From: Aeromonas veronii | GTDB lineage: Bacteria > Pseudomonadota > Gammaproteobacteria > Enterobacterales > Aeromonadaceae | NCBI GenBank assembly: GCA_041319085.1 | Contig: CP101033.1 | Coordinates: 3,560,501 to 3,624,500, forward strand | Direction: 5' to 3' | DNA: 64,000 bases | Part shown: piece after piece, positions 19,587 to 26,988 of the stretch | How positions within the stretch are numbered: position 1 is the first letter of the stretch | Layout of the letters: the number at the start of each line of letters is the position of its first letter | Notes under the pieces: model-generated | The model's database searches: none | What the model was told of the DNA's origin: nothing | What the model saw: only the letters and a program-made list of their open reading frames with translations | Program-made: the position numbers and the translations under genes

Positions 19587-20552
19587 ATGCAGATAGGTCC
19601 CCACACGCTTGAAACTCCCTTGATTGTGGCTCCCATGGCCGGTGTAACTGACCGACCATTCCGTGAACTTTGTTTGCGACTGGGGGCTGGCATGGCCGTT
19701 TCCGAGATGCTGCTGGCCAACCCGGATGTCTGGGATACCCAGAAAACCCGGATGAGGATGGATCACTCTGCAGAAGGTGGATTGCGATCGGTCCAGATTG
19801 CCGGAGCCGACCCCGAGATGATGGCGTTTGCTGCCCGCTACAACGTGGAGCAGGGCGCACAGATCGTCGACATCAACATGGGATGTCCGGCAAAAAAAGT
19901 GAATAAGAAGTTGGCAGGTTCCGCCCTGCTGCGTGCCCCCGACCAAGTCAAAGCAATTTGCCGGGCCGTGGTGGATGCAGTGGAGGTACCTGTCACCTTG
20001 AAGATCCGCACAGGATGGGATCCGGATAACCGCAATGGCGTGGAGATCGCCCGAATCGCCGAAGATTGCGGTATCGCGGCCCTCGCCGTGCATGGTCGTA
20101 CCCGTGCCTGCCTCTACAAGGGCGAAGCGGAGTACGACACGATCAGGGCGATTAAGCAGGCCGTATCGATTCCTGTTGTCGCCAATGGTGACATCAACAG
20201 CCCGGAGAAAGCTCGGTATGTCCTCGACTATACCGGTGTCGACGCCGTGATGATCGGCCGAGCTGCGCAAGGACGACCCTGGATTTTCCGGGAAATCCGT
20301 CATTTTCTTGAGACGGGCACCAAGCTGCCGCCTCCCGAGAGGGAAGAGGTTCGCACCCTGATGAACGAGCATGTAACCAACCTGCACCAGTTTTATGGTG
20401 CATATCTGGGAGCGCGCATAGCCCGTAAACACGTGGGCTGGTATCTGGATGAAGAAGAGACGGGCCGAGAATTCCGTAAGCACTTCAATGCCCTGGATTG
20501 CGCAGACGCGCAACTTGAGGCACTCGAAGCGTATTTCGATGGATTAGGTTAA
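19587..20552 (+). CDS. dusB: tRNA-dihydrouridine synthase B
   Basis: DusB is a flavoenzyme that reduces a uridine in the D-loop of tRNA. The 321-residue protein has the start IGPHTLETPLIVAPMAGVTDRPFR, the catalytic cysteine motif NMGCPAKKVNKK, KIRTGWD, VHGRTRACLYKG, and ANGDINSPEKA plus DAVMIGRAAQGRPWIF for FMN binding. It forms the classic dusB-fis operon, with fis starting 26 nt after its stop; transcription of fis from the dusB promoter is the rule in gammaproteobacteria. Confidence 0.97.
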   Translation: MQIGPHTLETPLIVAPMAGVTDRPFRELCLRLGAGMAVSEMLLANPDVWDTQKTRMRMDHSAEGGLRSVQIAGADPEMMAFAARYNVEQGAQIVDINMGCPAKKVNKKLAGSALLRAPDQVKAICRAVVDAVEVPVTLKIRTGWDPDNRNGVEIARIAEDCGIAALAVHGRTRACLYKGEAEYDTIRAIKQAVSIPVVANGDINSPEKARYVLDYTGVDAVMIGRAAQGRPWIFREIRHFLETGTKLPPPEREEVRTLMNEHVTNLHQFYGAYLGARIARKHVGWYLDEEETGREFRKHFNALDCADAQLEALEAYFDGLG

Positions 20553-20578
20553 CAAGATAACTAAAGAGCCGACCGAAT

Positions 20579-20875
20579 ATGTTCGAACAAACCCTGACTT
20601 CTGATGCATTGGTAACAACTACTCACAATCACGCTGCCGAGCCGACCCAGCGCCCCCTGCGTGACTCTGTGCAACAGGCCCTGCGTAACTACCTGGCCCA
20701 GTTGAACGGTCAGGAAGTGATTGATCTGTACGATATGGTTCTCTCCGAAGTCGAAGCGCCGATGCTGGACGTGATCATGCAGTACACCCGTGGTAACCAG
20801 ACTCGCGCTGCCGTGATGATGGGTATCAACCGTGGCACCCTGCGCAAGAAGCTCAAGCGTTACGGCATGAACTAA
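20579..20875 (+). CDS. fis: DNA-binding protein Fis
   Basis: The 98-residue nucleoid protein is the usual length. The C-terminal HTH ([27 protein letters not shown]) is the family signature and the N-terminal beta arm is present. Its last codons (20861-20873) are one copy of the 13-bp direct repeat that bounds the genomic island. The island therefore rebuilds the end of fis: the stop here is TAA, while the right-hand copy reads TGA, presumably the original stop. The protein is unchanged. Confidence 0.97.
   Translation: MFEQTLTSDALVTTTHNHAAEPTQRPLRDSVQQALRNYLAQLNGQEVIDLYDMVLSEVEAPMLDVIMQYTRGNQTRAAVMMGINRGTLRKKLKRYGMN
20861..20873 (+). other. attL of the fis-inserted genomic island
   Basis: TACGGCATGAACT occurs here inside the last codons of fis and again at 56123-56135 in the same orientation, about 145 bp outside the start of a tyrosine integrase gene. 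The two copies fit the attL/attR core left by site-specific integration. Confidence 0.85.
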
Positions 20876-20901
20876 GATAAAGCAATCAATGCATTGAAAA
20901 T

Positions 20902-20935
20902 AAAGGCATTTTCATTAAAATGAAAATGCCTTTTT
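20902..20935 (+). terminator. Island-supplied terminator for fis
   Basis: A 14-bp stem (AAAGGCATTTTCAT and complement) with a TAAA loop is followed by Ts. It lies inside the island, so fis transcripts now end on foreign sequence. Confidence 0.88.
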
Positions 20936-20941
20936 CATTTT

Positions 20942-20962
20942 GAACCCACATTTGGACCCACA
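20942..20962 (+). repeat. Candidate integrase arm sites, left end
   Basis: Two copies of GRACCCACA start at 20942 and 20954, 12 bp apart. The same paired motif with the same spacing appears near the right end (55983 and 55995). Arm-type binding sites for the integrase are a reasonable reading. Confidence 0.5.
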
Positions 20963-21047
20963 CTTACCGGGCTAGATGCCTGCGCTGATTACTCAGTTCT
21001 AACTAACCAAATGGGCAAGTGTTGCCACATTACTGCCCATATCTAAC

Positions 21048-21740
21048 TTACCCATGTTCTACTCCTAGTCGATTCCACTCGAGAGCTCTCTTACGCCAGT
21101 GAATATCTATAGCTTGAGTAAAGTCGTGTCGAACCAGCTTTGCCCTAGCTTCACACCAGTCAGAGGATTCACGACGAATCACGATCCCCTCCAGAGCGCC
21201 TTTACGGTATCTGCTCGATGTAGTTGCAACAAGATGAATTAGGTCAGTAACCGTAGTCTTCCCATGTAGTATTTGCGGGACCGTTATCAAACCTAGGCTA
21301 GCAGCCAATGCATCACGGCGAGAAGTGCTCCAGAAGCGACCTGAGGCGCGATCATACACATCAAAGATCAGGAACCAGTCTGGCAGAGCAACATAATCTA
21401 GCGAATGACGCGCAGCGCACCATTCACCGAACAAGATGAGGCCAGGTTTCAGTTTGGAACACAGTGAGTCACAGTGTTGAGCCAGCCACGCAGGCATGCG
21501 GGCAAACTGTCCGACATAGGGGGCTGCCAGATATTGCCCTCGATTCTGTACTTGTAAACTTCCATCCGAAGCAAGAGACAAGCCGACATTCGCACCATCC
21601 AGCTTTTCTTCTACCACAACATCACCCGCAAGTAGAGATGTCACCTCACTGGGTGACAGCACCTTGTCATCACGTGGTGAGCTGTTACCCAGCCAAGCAA
21701 TGTGAGGTGTGTGAGGGAAACGAAAGAATTTAGCAGTCAT
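21048..21740 (-). CDS. ATP-dependent RNA ligase family protein
   Basis: The 230-residue protein carries the nucleotidyltransferase motifs of T4 Rnl2-like ligases. Motif I is EEKLDGANVGLSL (adenylated Lys in KLDG), motif III FGEWCAARHSL with FLIFDVYD, motif IV LEGIVIRRE and motif V RAKLVRHDF. It would seal 3'-OH/5'-phosphate breaks in RNA. ATG 21740 overlaps the stop of the PIN-like gene (ATGA), so it is the last gene of a co-directional run starting with the methyltransferase. Pairing with a nuclease points to damage and repair of RNA, but this is inference. There is no C-terminal extension. Confidence 0.8.
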   Translation of the reverse strand: MTAKFFRFPHTPHIAWLGNSSPRDDKVLSPSEVTSLLAGDVVVEEKLDGANVGLSLASDGSLQVQNRGQYLAAPYVGQFARMPAWLAQHCDSLCSKLKPGLILFGEWCAARHSLDYVALPDWFLIFDVYDRASGRFWSTSRRDALAASLGLITVPQILHGKTTVTDLIHLVATTSSRYRKGALEGIVIRRESSDWCEARAKLVRHDFTQAIDIHWRKRALEWNRLGVEHG

Positions 21741-22279
21741 CCAGAGGCAACCTTTGAGGTATACCACTCATCAGGCAACAGTCTCTGAAAGTAAAGTCCT
21801 ATTCCTCTCAGTTGCTCCTCTGCTATGAACCAGTCCGTCTCTGCTCCGTACACAATCGGTGGTACTTGATCGAAAAGAATCTGCGCAGCCAGTGCACACG
21901 CGACCCATTTTCTATCCTCTCGATCCGTTACCAGTTCTTCGTGCGCAGGATCAAGAACAGCAATATGCTCACCGTTTGCCTCAATTGAATCAATAGGTAC
22001 ATAAACGGCCTGATTTCTATCTAGCTTGTATTGTAAAACCTGCATGCCATATTCCTGCTCGCGCAAGTTGAAGGGCATGTTTCGTTCGTACTCGTCTCGT
22101 ACCAGCCCTTCTTCATCTAGTACAATATGCTGCTCAGACTGGTCAAATTCAGAAAGCCAATCGTAAATCATTTCACGCAGCTCAATCTCTCTCGGCATGG
22201 CTCTCACTGCTTGATCTGACAACTCAGAGACCGCGCTGGCTGCCAGCATTACATTGGTATCAACTAGGTACATTACCAT
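21737..22279 (-). CDS. PIN-domain-like nuclease
   Basis: The 180-residue protein opens with YLVDTNVMLAAS, the first-aspartate motif of PIN nucleases. It continues with conserved acids in RDEYERNM, TDREDRKWVACALAA and AETDWFIAEE, the usual order of four acidic residues. PIN domains mostly cut single-stranded RNA, often tRNA or rRNA. It overlaps the ATPase gene upstream by about 20 nt and the RNA ligase downstream by 4 nt, so the three are probably made together. Methionine at 22273 is an alternative start. Confidence 0.72.
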   Translation of the reverse strand: MVMYLVDTNVMLAASAVSELSDQAVRAMPREIELREMIYDWLSEFDQSEQHIVLDEEGLVRDEYERNMPFNLREQEYGMQVLQYKLDRNQAVYVPIDSIEANGEHIAVLDPAHEELVTDREDRKWVACALAAQILFDQVPPIVYGAETDWFIAEEQLRGIGLYFQRLLPDEWYTSKVASG

Positions 22280-23567
22280 CCCTCGCTCTTAGCTCCTTTG
22301 CGCGCTTAATGGCCAAGGCGGTCTGCTCTCTTGTCTCCCCCAACACATCCCCGAAGAAACCTTCTGGCCAGTTTTTCACTCTACCGAAATCATCCAACTC
22401 TAACGACCGTAAGCGTGCCGCACTCCCTTCACGTTCAACAAAATACATTGCGGCATCTTTGGGCATGATCTGCTGTCTGGCGATCAGTGTCTGCATTCGT
22501 CGGAATAGGTGTTCGGAATGACTTTCGACGATGAACTGAACGTTTCGCTCTTTACTTACCTCGACAAACAACTCGGCTAACACTGACTGCGCTAGCGGAT
22601 GCAAGTGTATCTCAGGCTCTTCAAGGATAATTGTGCTGCCTCTTGGCGCGAAATAGGCGATAGTCAAGACGGGTAGTACTTGTGAAATACCAATACCCAC
22701 ATCACGCAAGTTTGCTTCAACACCGTCACGGTGTACCACCAATTCGTAGCGAGTTGAGCGCCCCACTTGTTTAACTTCCAGCTTGTCGGCAACCTTCATT
22801 CGCACAAGCCACTTCGAAACACCTTCAATGATGCGATTTTGGTCATCGCCTTTCATCAAGGCGCTGGCTAGGAGCACATCAATGGCGCGATGGCCATCGC
22901 TGCCCACCTCACCAGGTTTGGATTTGTTCCAAACATAGTCTCTTTCTGGCTTACGGCGCAGCGGGCCAAGATAGATGATATTTTCCAACTCGCGGCGAAT
23001 AGATAGACTCAAATCTTCGAGCACTGCGCCATCCTGCCCCAACGCCACAATTGCTTCTGCGGACAATGACACTGAGCGCTCTGGACACAGGTGCCGACCC
23101 TTAGCCCGAGGTTGAGTCTCTTCATCAACATTGAGCGAGTATGCGCCTTTCTCACGGCGAATAGACCTAAATTGCTGCTCATTTGTGCTGACACGCCATT
23201 CCTGAATGGCCACACCACCAGCCGAATTCTGGCCATAGCTACAGAAAAAATGCCCGTGATTCACACGCGAAGATGCGGGCGAATGGAAGGTAAAGCTCAG
23301 TGAAAATTGACGAACTCCAGTGACGCCTTGACGCAGCACATTGTCAAAGTCGCCAAAATTGAAGAGATCAATAATCTCATCGCCGCCAAGGTTCAAATGA
23401 ACACTTCGGTCCGGTGACAGCACTGTTTGCCTGAGTAACAACAGACTTTGGATCAGCGTTGATTTGCCAGATGAGTTCGTGCCAAGCAGCATTGTAACGG
23501 GCTTCAGCTCCATGAGGCCCGTGTCTTGCCATGCCTTAAAATTTGTCAATTTGAGTCCGGTGAACAT
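22260..23567 (-). CDS. AAA (RecF/OLD-like) ATPase
   Basis: The 435-residue protein has the start FTGLKLTNFKAWQDTG and Walker A LLGTNSSGKSTLIQSL. A long insert follows, then the ABC-type Walker B/D-loop IILEEPEIHLHPLAQ and the switch VESHSEHLFRRMQ. This is the AAA_15/AAA_21 type with a DUF3696-like C-terminus (ELDDFGRVKNWPEGFFGD). It has no TOPRIM domain, unlike OLD. Relatives act as sensors in several phage-defence systems. It lies 68 nt after the GIY-YIG gene and overlaps the PIN gene. Confidence 0.82.
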   Translation of the reverse strand: MFTGLKLTNFKAWQDTGLMELKPVTMLLGTNSSGKSTLIQSLLLLRQTVLSPDRSVHLNLGGDEIIDLFNFGDFDNVLRQGVTGVRQFSLSFTFHSPASSRVNHGHFFCSYGQNSAGGVAIQEWRVSTNEQQFRSIRREKGAYSLNVDEETQPRAKGRHLCPERSVSLSAEAIVALGQDGAVLEDLSLSIRRELENIIYLGPLRRKPERDYVWNKSKPGEVGSDGHRAIDVLLASALMKGDDQNRIIEGVSKWLVRMKVADKLEVKQVGRSTRYELVVHRDGVEANLRDVGIGISQVLPVLTIAYFAPRGSTIILEEPEIHLHPLAQSVLAELFVEVSKERNVQFIVESHSEHLFRRMQTLIARQQIMPKDAAMYFVEREGSAARLRSLELDDFGRVKNWPEGFFGDVLGETREQTALAIKRAKELRARDGNVPS

Positions 23568-23635
23568 TAGTACAATTCTCCTGCTTCCGGTTTATTCCAG
23601 ACGTTCATTACTGGTTGCTGGGTTCAGTTTTACTA

Positions 23636-24928
23636 TTACGAACCTACGGTCGTTTTTTTGGCAACAATCTTCCCCGTTGTATTATCCATTCGATACTGTG
23701 AAATCGTCCCATCCAAAATGTGATGAATAACTTCAAGGACTGTTGCCAATGGAGCATGGAACCACTCTCTCGGGGTATAGCTAGTGCCATCCTGCCCCTT
23801 CAAGGTGATATCGAGGCGCTGCTTGGCGAGAAAACCGTGCACCAAGGTCTCCAACTTGTGGGTGTTCATGTTGAAACATTGGAAGGTTGTGATGATCCTG
23901 ACCGGGGCTTGCAGGAACGTCTTGTCTTTCTCGGCGTGCTTTATCCGGTCTTCGACGGTGCCCTCGGTGAAACCTATTTTGTAGAGATTTTGTTTGAAGG
24001 GCATCAATACCGGGTCCGCGCTCTTTGTTGCGAGCACATAGACAAAGCCGCTTGGAATAGGAGCGTCATTTGGCAAGAGGAGTTTGTCACCTAGCATGAC
24101 CTTGCGGCCTTCCTTGTCACGAATAAGCCCCTGGGTCAGTGACTGGTAGAGCATGTGCAGCTCAGTGCCATTATCAAAAACCAAGTGAAGTCGTGCGTTA
24201 TACCGCTCGTACTGTTCCAGTCGCTCCCCCGCACTATGCACATAACCCATCACCCCATTCAGGATGAAGAAATCACCGACCTGAAAACCGTGCTCGTTTC
24301 GATAGCGCACGAGAGAAAACTCTTGGCCTTGCAGGCCTGTTTTCACGGTCTCAAACAGCGGTGCAAAGCGGGAAAAATCCGGACAGGGCTGGCGCTGGGC
24401 TATCTCGTCAGGTAACGCCTTTTTCTCCCTAGGCACATGCTGCATGCTGAATATATCGGGAGCATCAAAATCCAATAACCCGAGATCATCGTCGGCAAAA
24501 ATGTCGTCAAGCGAGGTCACTAGCTCAGACGTGTCAACGGTCGATGTATTAACCGTCTCAGCAGCTACATCCTTTGCATGATACTGCTCATGCTTCTCTG
24601 CCACACTCCCGACAACCTCGATCCCTGCCAACAGGCCATGGATATCCTGACCTGAAAGGGCACGGCATTGCTCTGGATCTGTGCGTATCGCCTGCAAGCG
24701 CCTTGCAAGACGCTTCTCGGACATATCAGCAGAGTACGAGTTCTGAGGGGCTCTACCGTGTTGTTCAAAAAACGCCACTATGTCACCAAACTGGTTGCTC
24801 ACGAGGTCAACTGGCGCGCTTCTCGGTTTTAGGGGCTCTACATCAAGCAGACCCAATACATCGTCTTCGGCGAAGATATCTTCAAGAGACGCTTTGGGTT
24901 TGAGCTGATGTGATCGCAACAGGATCAT
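23636..24928 (-). CDS. GIY-YIG (T5orf172-type) nuclease with duplicated acidic motif
   Basis: The 430-residue protein has a C-terminal GIY-YIG domain at about residues 294-370: GFVYVLATK as the GIY element, LYKIGFTEG as the YIG element, an Arg in VEDRIKHAEK and the catalytic Glu in HKLETLVHGF. The N-terminal half is acidic and carries the motif SL(E/D)DIFA(E/D)DDxLGLLD twice (residues 14-29 and 139-153). It begins 3 nt after the helicase stop. The nuclease would cut DNA guided or unwound by the helicase; that link is inferred. Confidence 0.78.
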   Translation of the reverse strand: MILLRSHQLKPKASLEDIFAEDDVLGLLDVEPLKPRSAPVDLVSNQFGDIVAFFEQHGRAPQNSYSADMSEKRLARRLQAIRTDPEQCRALSGQDIHGLLAGIEVVGSVAEKHEQYHAKDVAAETVNTSTVDTSELVTSLDDIFADDDLGLLDFDAPDIFSMQHVPREKKALPDEIAQRQPCPDFSRFAPLFETVKTGLQGQEFSLVRYRNEHGFQVGDFFILNGVMGYVHSAGERLEQYERYNARLHLVFDNGTELHMLYQSLTQGLIRDKEGRKVMLGDKLLLPNDAPIPSGFVYVLATKSADPVLMPFKQNLYKIGFTEGTVEDRIKHAEKDKTFLQAPVRIITTFQCFNMNTHKLETLVHGFLAKQRLDITLKGQDGTSYTPREWFHAPLATVLEVIHHILDGTISQYRMDNTTGKIVAKKTTVGS

Positions 24929-24931
24929 TAC

Positions 24932-26965
24932 TTAGCTCTCCTGTTTAGCCGCAGATTGTTGTTTCTTCTGTTTGATGTAGGCCAGCGCTTCTGCCAGTCG
25001 TACCTCGATGGGATCAGGCGCATGCAACGAAGGCTCACGTTTATTCTGCTGTGCAAACGCCTTGATCCTTGGCCATAGCATGACGGCCTCCTCCTCGGAG
25101 AGTTGTGACTTGCTGGCGCTGACCGCTTCCTGAATGGTTTTGAGCATGGTGGCCGTCACAGATTTGGAGAGGATTTCATAGGCCCCATGGAACGGGTTAA
25201 CCGATTCGATCAGGTCGATGCTCAGGTTGTCGATGTTGATGAACTTCTCGCCGATTTTTAAGAACTGCTTACTGGCAGTTGCTTCATCCTTGGTGGCATC
25301 AGGGCTTGCCCCTCCGATAGAGGTGGGGCTCGGGCCTCCTACAATCTCAGCATCCGGAGGCAAGTCACTCTCATGGATCAGCCCGCCCTGCTGATTGATA
25401 TACATGCTTTGCAACAGGCCGGATCGAACTTGCTCTATTTCATGGGGCAATAGGTCGGGGTAGAGTTCCTGAATGACCGAGGGCAGCTCTAACTGGGTAA
25501 ATACCTCGGGCGGCGCTGTTTCAGCAATCGCCTGTTTGATGACCTTATCCTTGGCCATCAGTGCGGCCAGAATCTCCTCTTTGCCGCCATTGAGAATATC
25601 CAATACCTTTTGCGTCACTGGCACGGTCTCATCCCCAACGAGCACGGTATTGGGTGGCAGCACCTCCCCAGTCCATTGCGAGCGAGGCTTGAACTGAATA
25701 CTGGGGGCCAGGATCTGTTCCATCAGTAGGGAAGTGGTGATCGCCTTGAGCATGTTGTTGACCGACACCTTCACATCGTCATCTTGGGCATCGGGCTGGG
25801 CAATCAGGTTTGTGAACTGGGCGTGGGTCTTACCAGGACAATCACGGGTCGCACGACCGATGATCTGCACGACTTCGGTCAGTGAGCTGCGATAACCAAT
25901 GGTCAGCACATGCTCGCAATAGGGCCAGTCAAAACCCTCTTTCGCCATGCCAAGGGCAATGATGATATCCATGTCATCAACTGATTGGATTGTACGTAAA
26001 TAAGCCTGGACCTTAGGACGCTCATTGGCATCGTCATCCACCAGATTGGCAACCTTGAGCAGCTTGCCATCTTCATGTCGTTTCACCAGGTAGATGCCAG
26101 TGTCGGGATCTTTCGACTGCACCTCGCCCAGCACATCCAAGATAGCATCGACCTCTGTGTGCTTGTCCTTGGTGGACTCGCCAGAGTTCACGTTCGGGAT
26201 GTGGATAATGGTTTTCAGTGAAGCGTTCAACACCGAAGGCAGAGCACCGATATATTGCCCCTGGTAGAAGTGGTAACCAATCCCGAGAGATTTCAGGTGC
26301 TGATAGCCGTTCAGTTGCTCGTAATAGGTGTAGGTGACCTTGGTAAACTTGGCTTCATCCTCTGGTGTCAGGATGGGCACGGTATCGCCACGGAAATAAG
26401 ATCCTGTCATAGCAACAATATGTGCATTGGACTGCTGGATTAAGCCGTCGAGTAGCGCTCCGAGACGGCTATCTTCACTGGCGGAAACATGGTGAAACTC
26501 GTCGATGGCAATCAGGCAATCGTTAAACGAGGCGATATCTACCTCTTCAAAAGCGAAACGCAGGGTGGCGTGGGTGCAAACAAGGATCTGGTCATCACTC
26601 TCCATAAAGCGCTTAAACGCGGCCACCTTGCTCTTTTCACCGCCATGAATGCAGAGATTGTTTTCAGGTTTAACCTGCCAGTTCGCAAAGAATCCGTATT
26701 CGGTCAACGCAGTGTCTTTAAACGACGCGCCAATAGACATCTCAGGCACCGCAACAATGACTTTGCGCAGGCCCTGATTGAGCAGCTTGTCTAACCCCAG
26801 AAACATCAGTGCACGGGATTTACCGCAGGCGGGCGGCGCTTTGATTAGTAGGTAGGGGCTGTTGCGCTGAACAAAGGCGCGGGCCTGCATCTCCCGCATC
26901 CCCATACCGTTGAGCGCCGCACTCTGCCCGTTTTGGGCATAGGTCACTTGCAAGATGTTTTCCAT
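24932..26965 (-). CDS. DEAD/DEAH-box superfamily 2 helicase
   Basis: The 677-residue protein has the type III/type I restriction-like helicase core. Motif I is APPACGKSRALMFL (residues 43-56), motif II CLIAIDEFHH, motif III AMTGSYFRG and motif VI QIIGRATRDCPG. The C-terminal 250 residues are charged and not recognised. It lies between a methyltransferase (23-nt gap) and a GIY-YIG nuclease (3-nt gap), so it probably drives DNA translocation for a restriction-type complex. Confidence 0.85.
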   Translation of the reverse strand: MENILQVTYAQNGQSAALNGMGMREMQARAFVQRNSPYLLIKAPPACGKSRALMFLGLDKLLNQGLRKVIVAVPEMSIGASFKDTALTEYGFFANWQVKPENNLCIHGGEKSKVAAFKRFMESDDQILVCTHATLRFAFEEVDIASFNDCLIAIDEFHHVSASEDSRLGALLDGLIQQSNAHIVAMTGSYFRGDTVPILTPEDEAKFTKVTYTYYEQLNGYQHLKSLGIGYHFYQGQYIGALPSVLNASLKTIIHIPNVNSGESTKDKHTEVDAILDVLGEVQSKDPDTGIYLVKRHEDGKLLKVANLVDDDANERPKVQAYLRTIQSVDDMDIIIALGMAKEGFDWPYCEHVLTIGYRSSLTEVVQIIGRATRDCPGKTHAQFTNLIAQPDAQDDDVKVSVNNMLKAITTSLLMEQILAPSIQFKPRSQWTGEVLPPNTVLVGDETVPVTQKVLDILNGGKEEILAALMAKDKVIKQAIAETAPPEVFTQLELPSVIQELYPDLLPHEIEQVRSGLLQSMYINQQGGLIHESDLPPDAEIVGGPSPTSIGGASPDATKDEATASKQFLKIGEKFINIDNLSIDLIESVNPFHGAYEILSKSVTATMLKTIQEAVSASKSQLSEEEAVMLWPRIKAFAQQNKREPSLHAPDPIEVRLAEALAYIKQKKQQSAAKQES

Positions 26966-26988
26966 ACCTGACTCCTTATCAAAAATGG

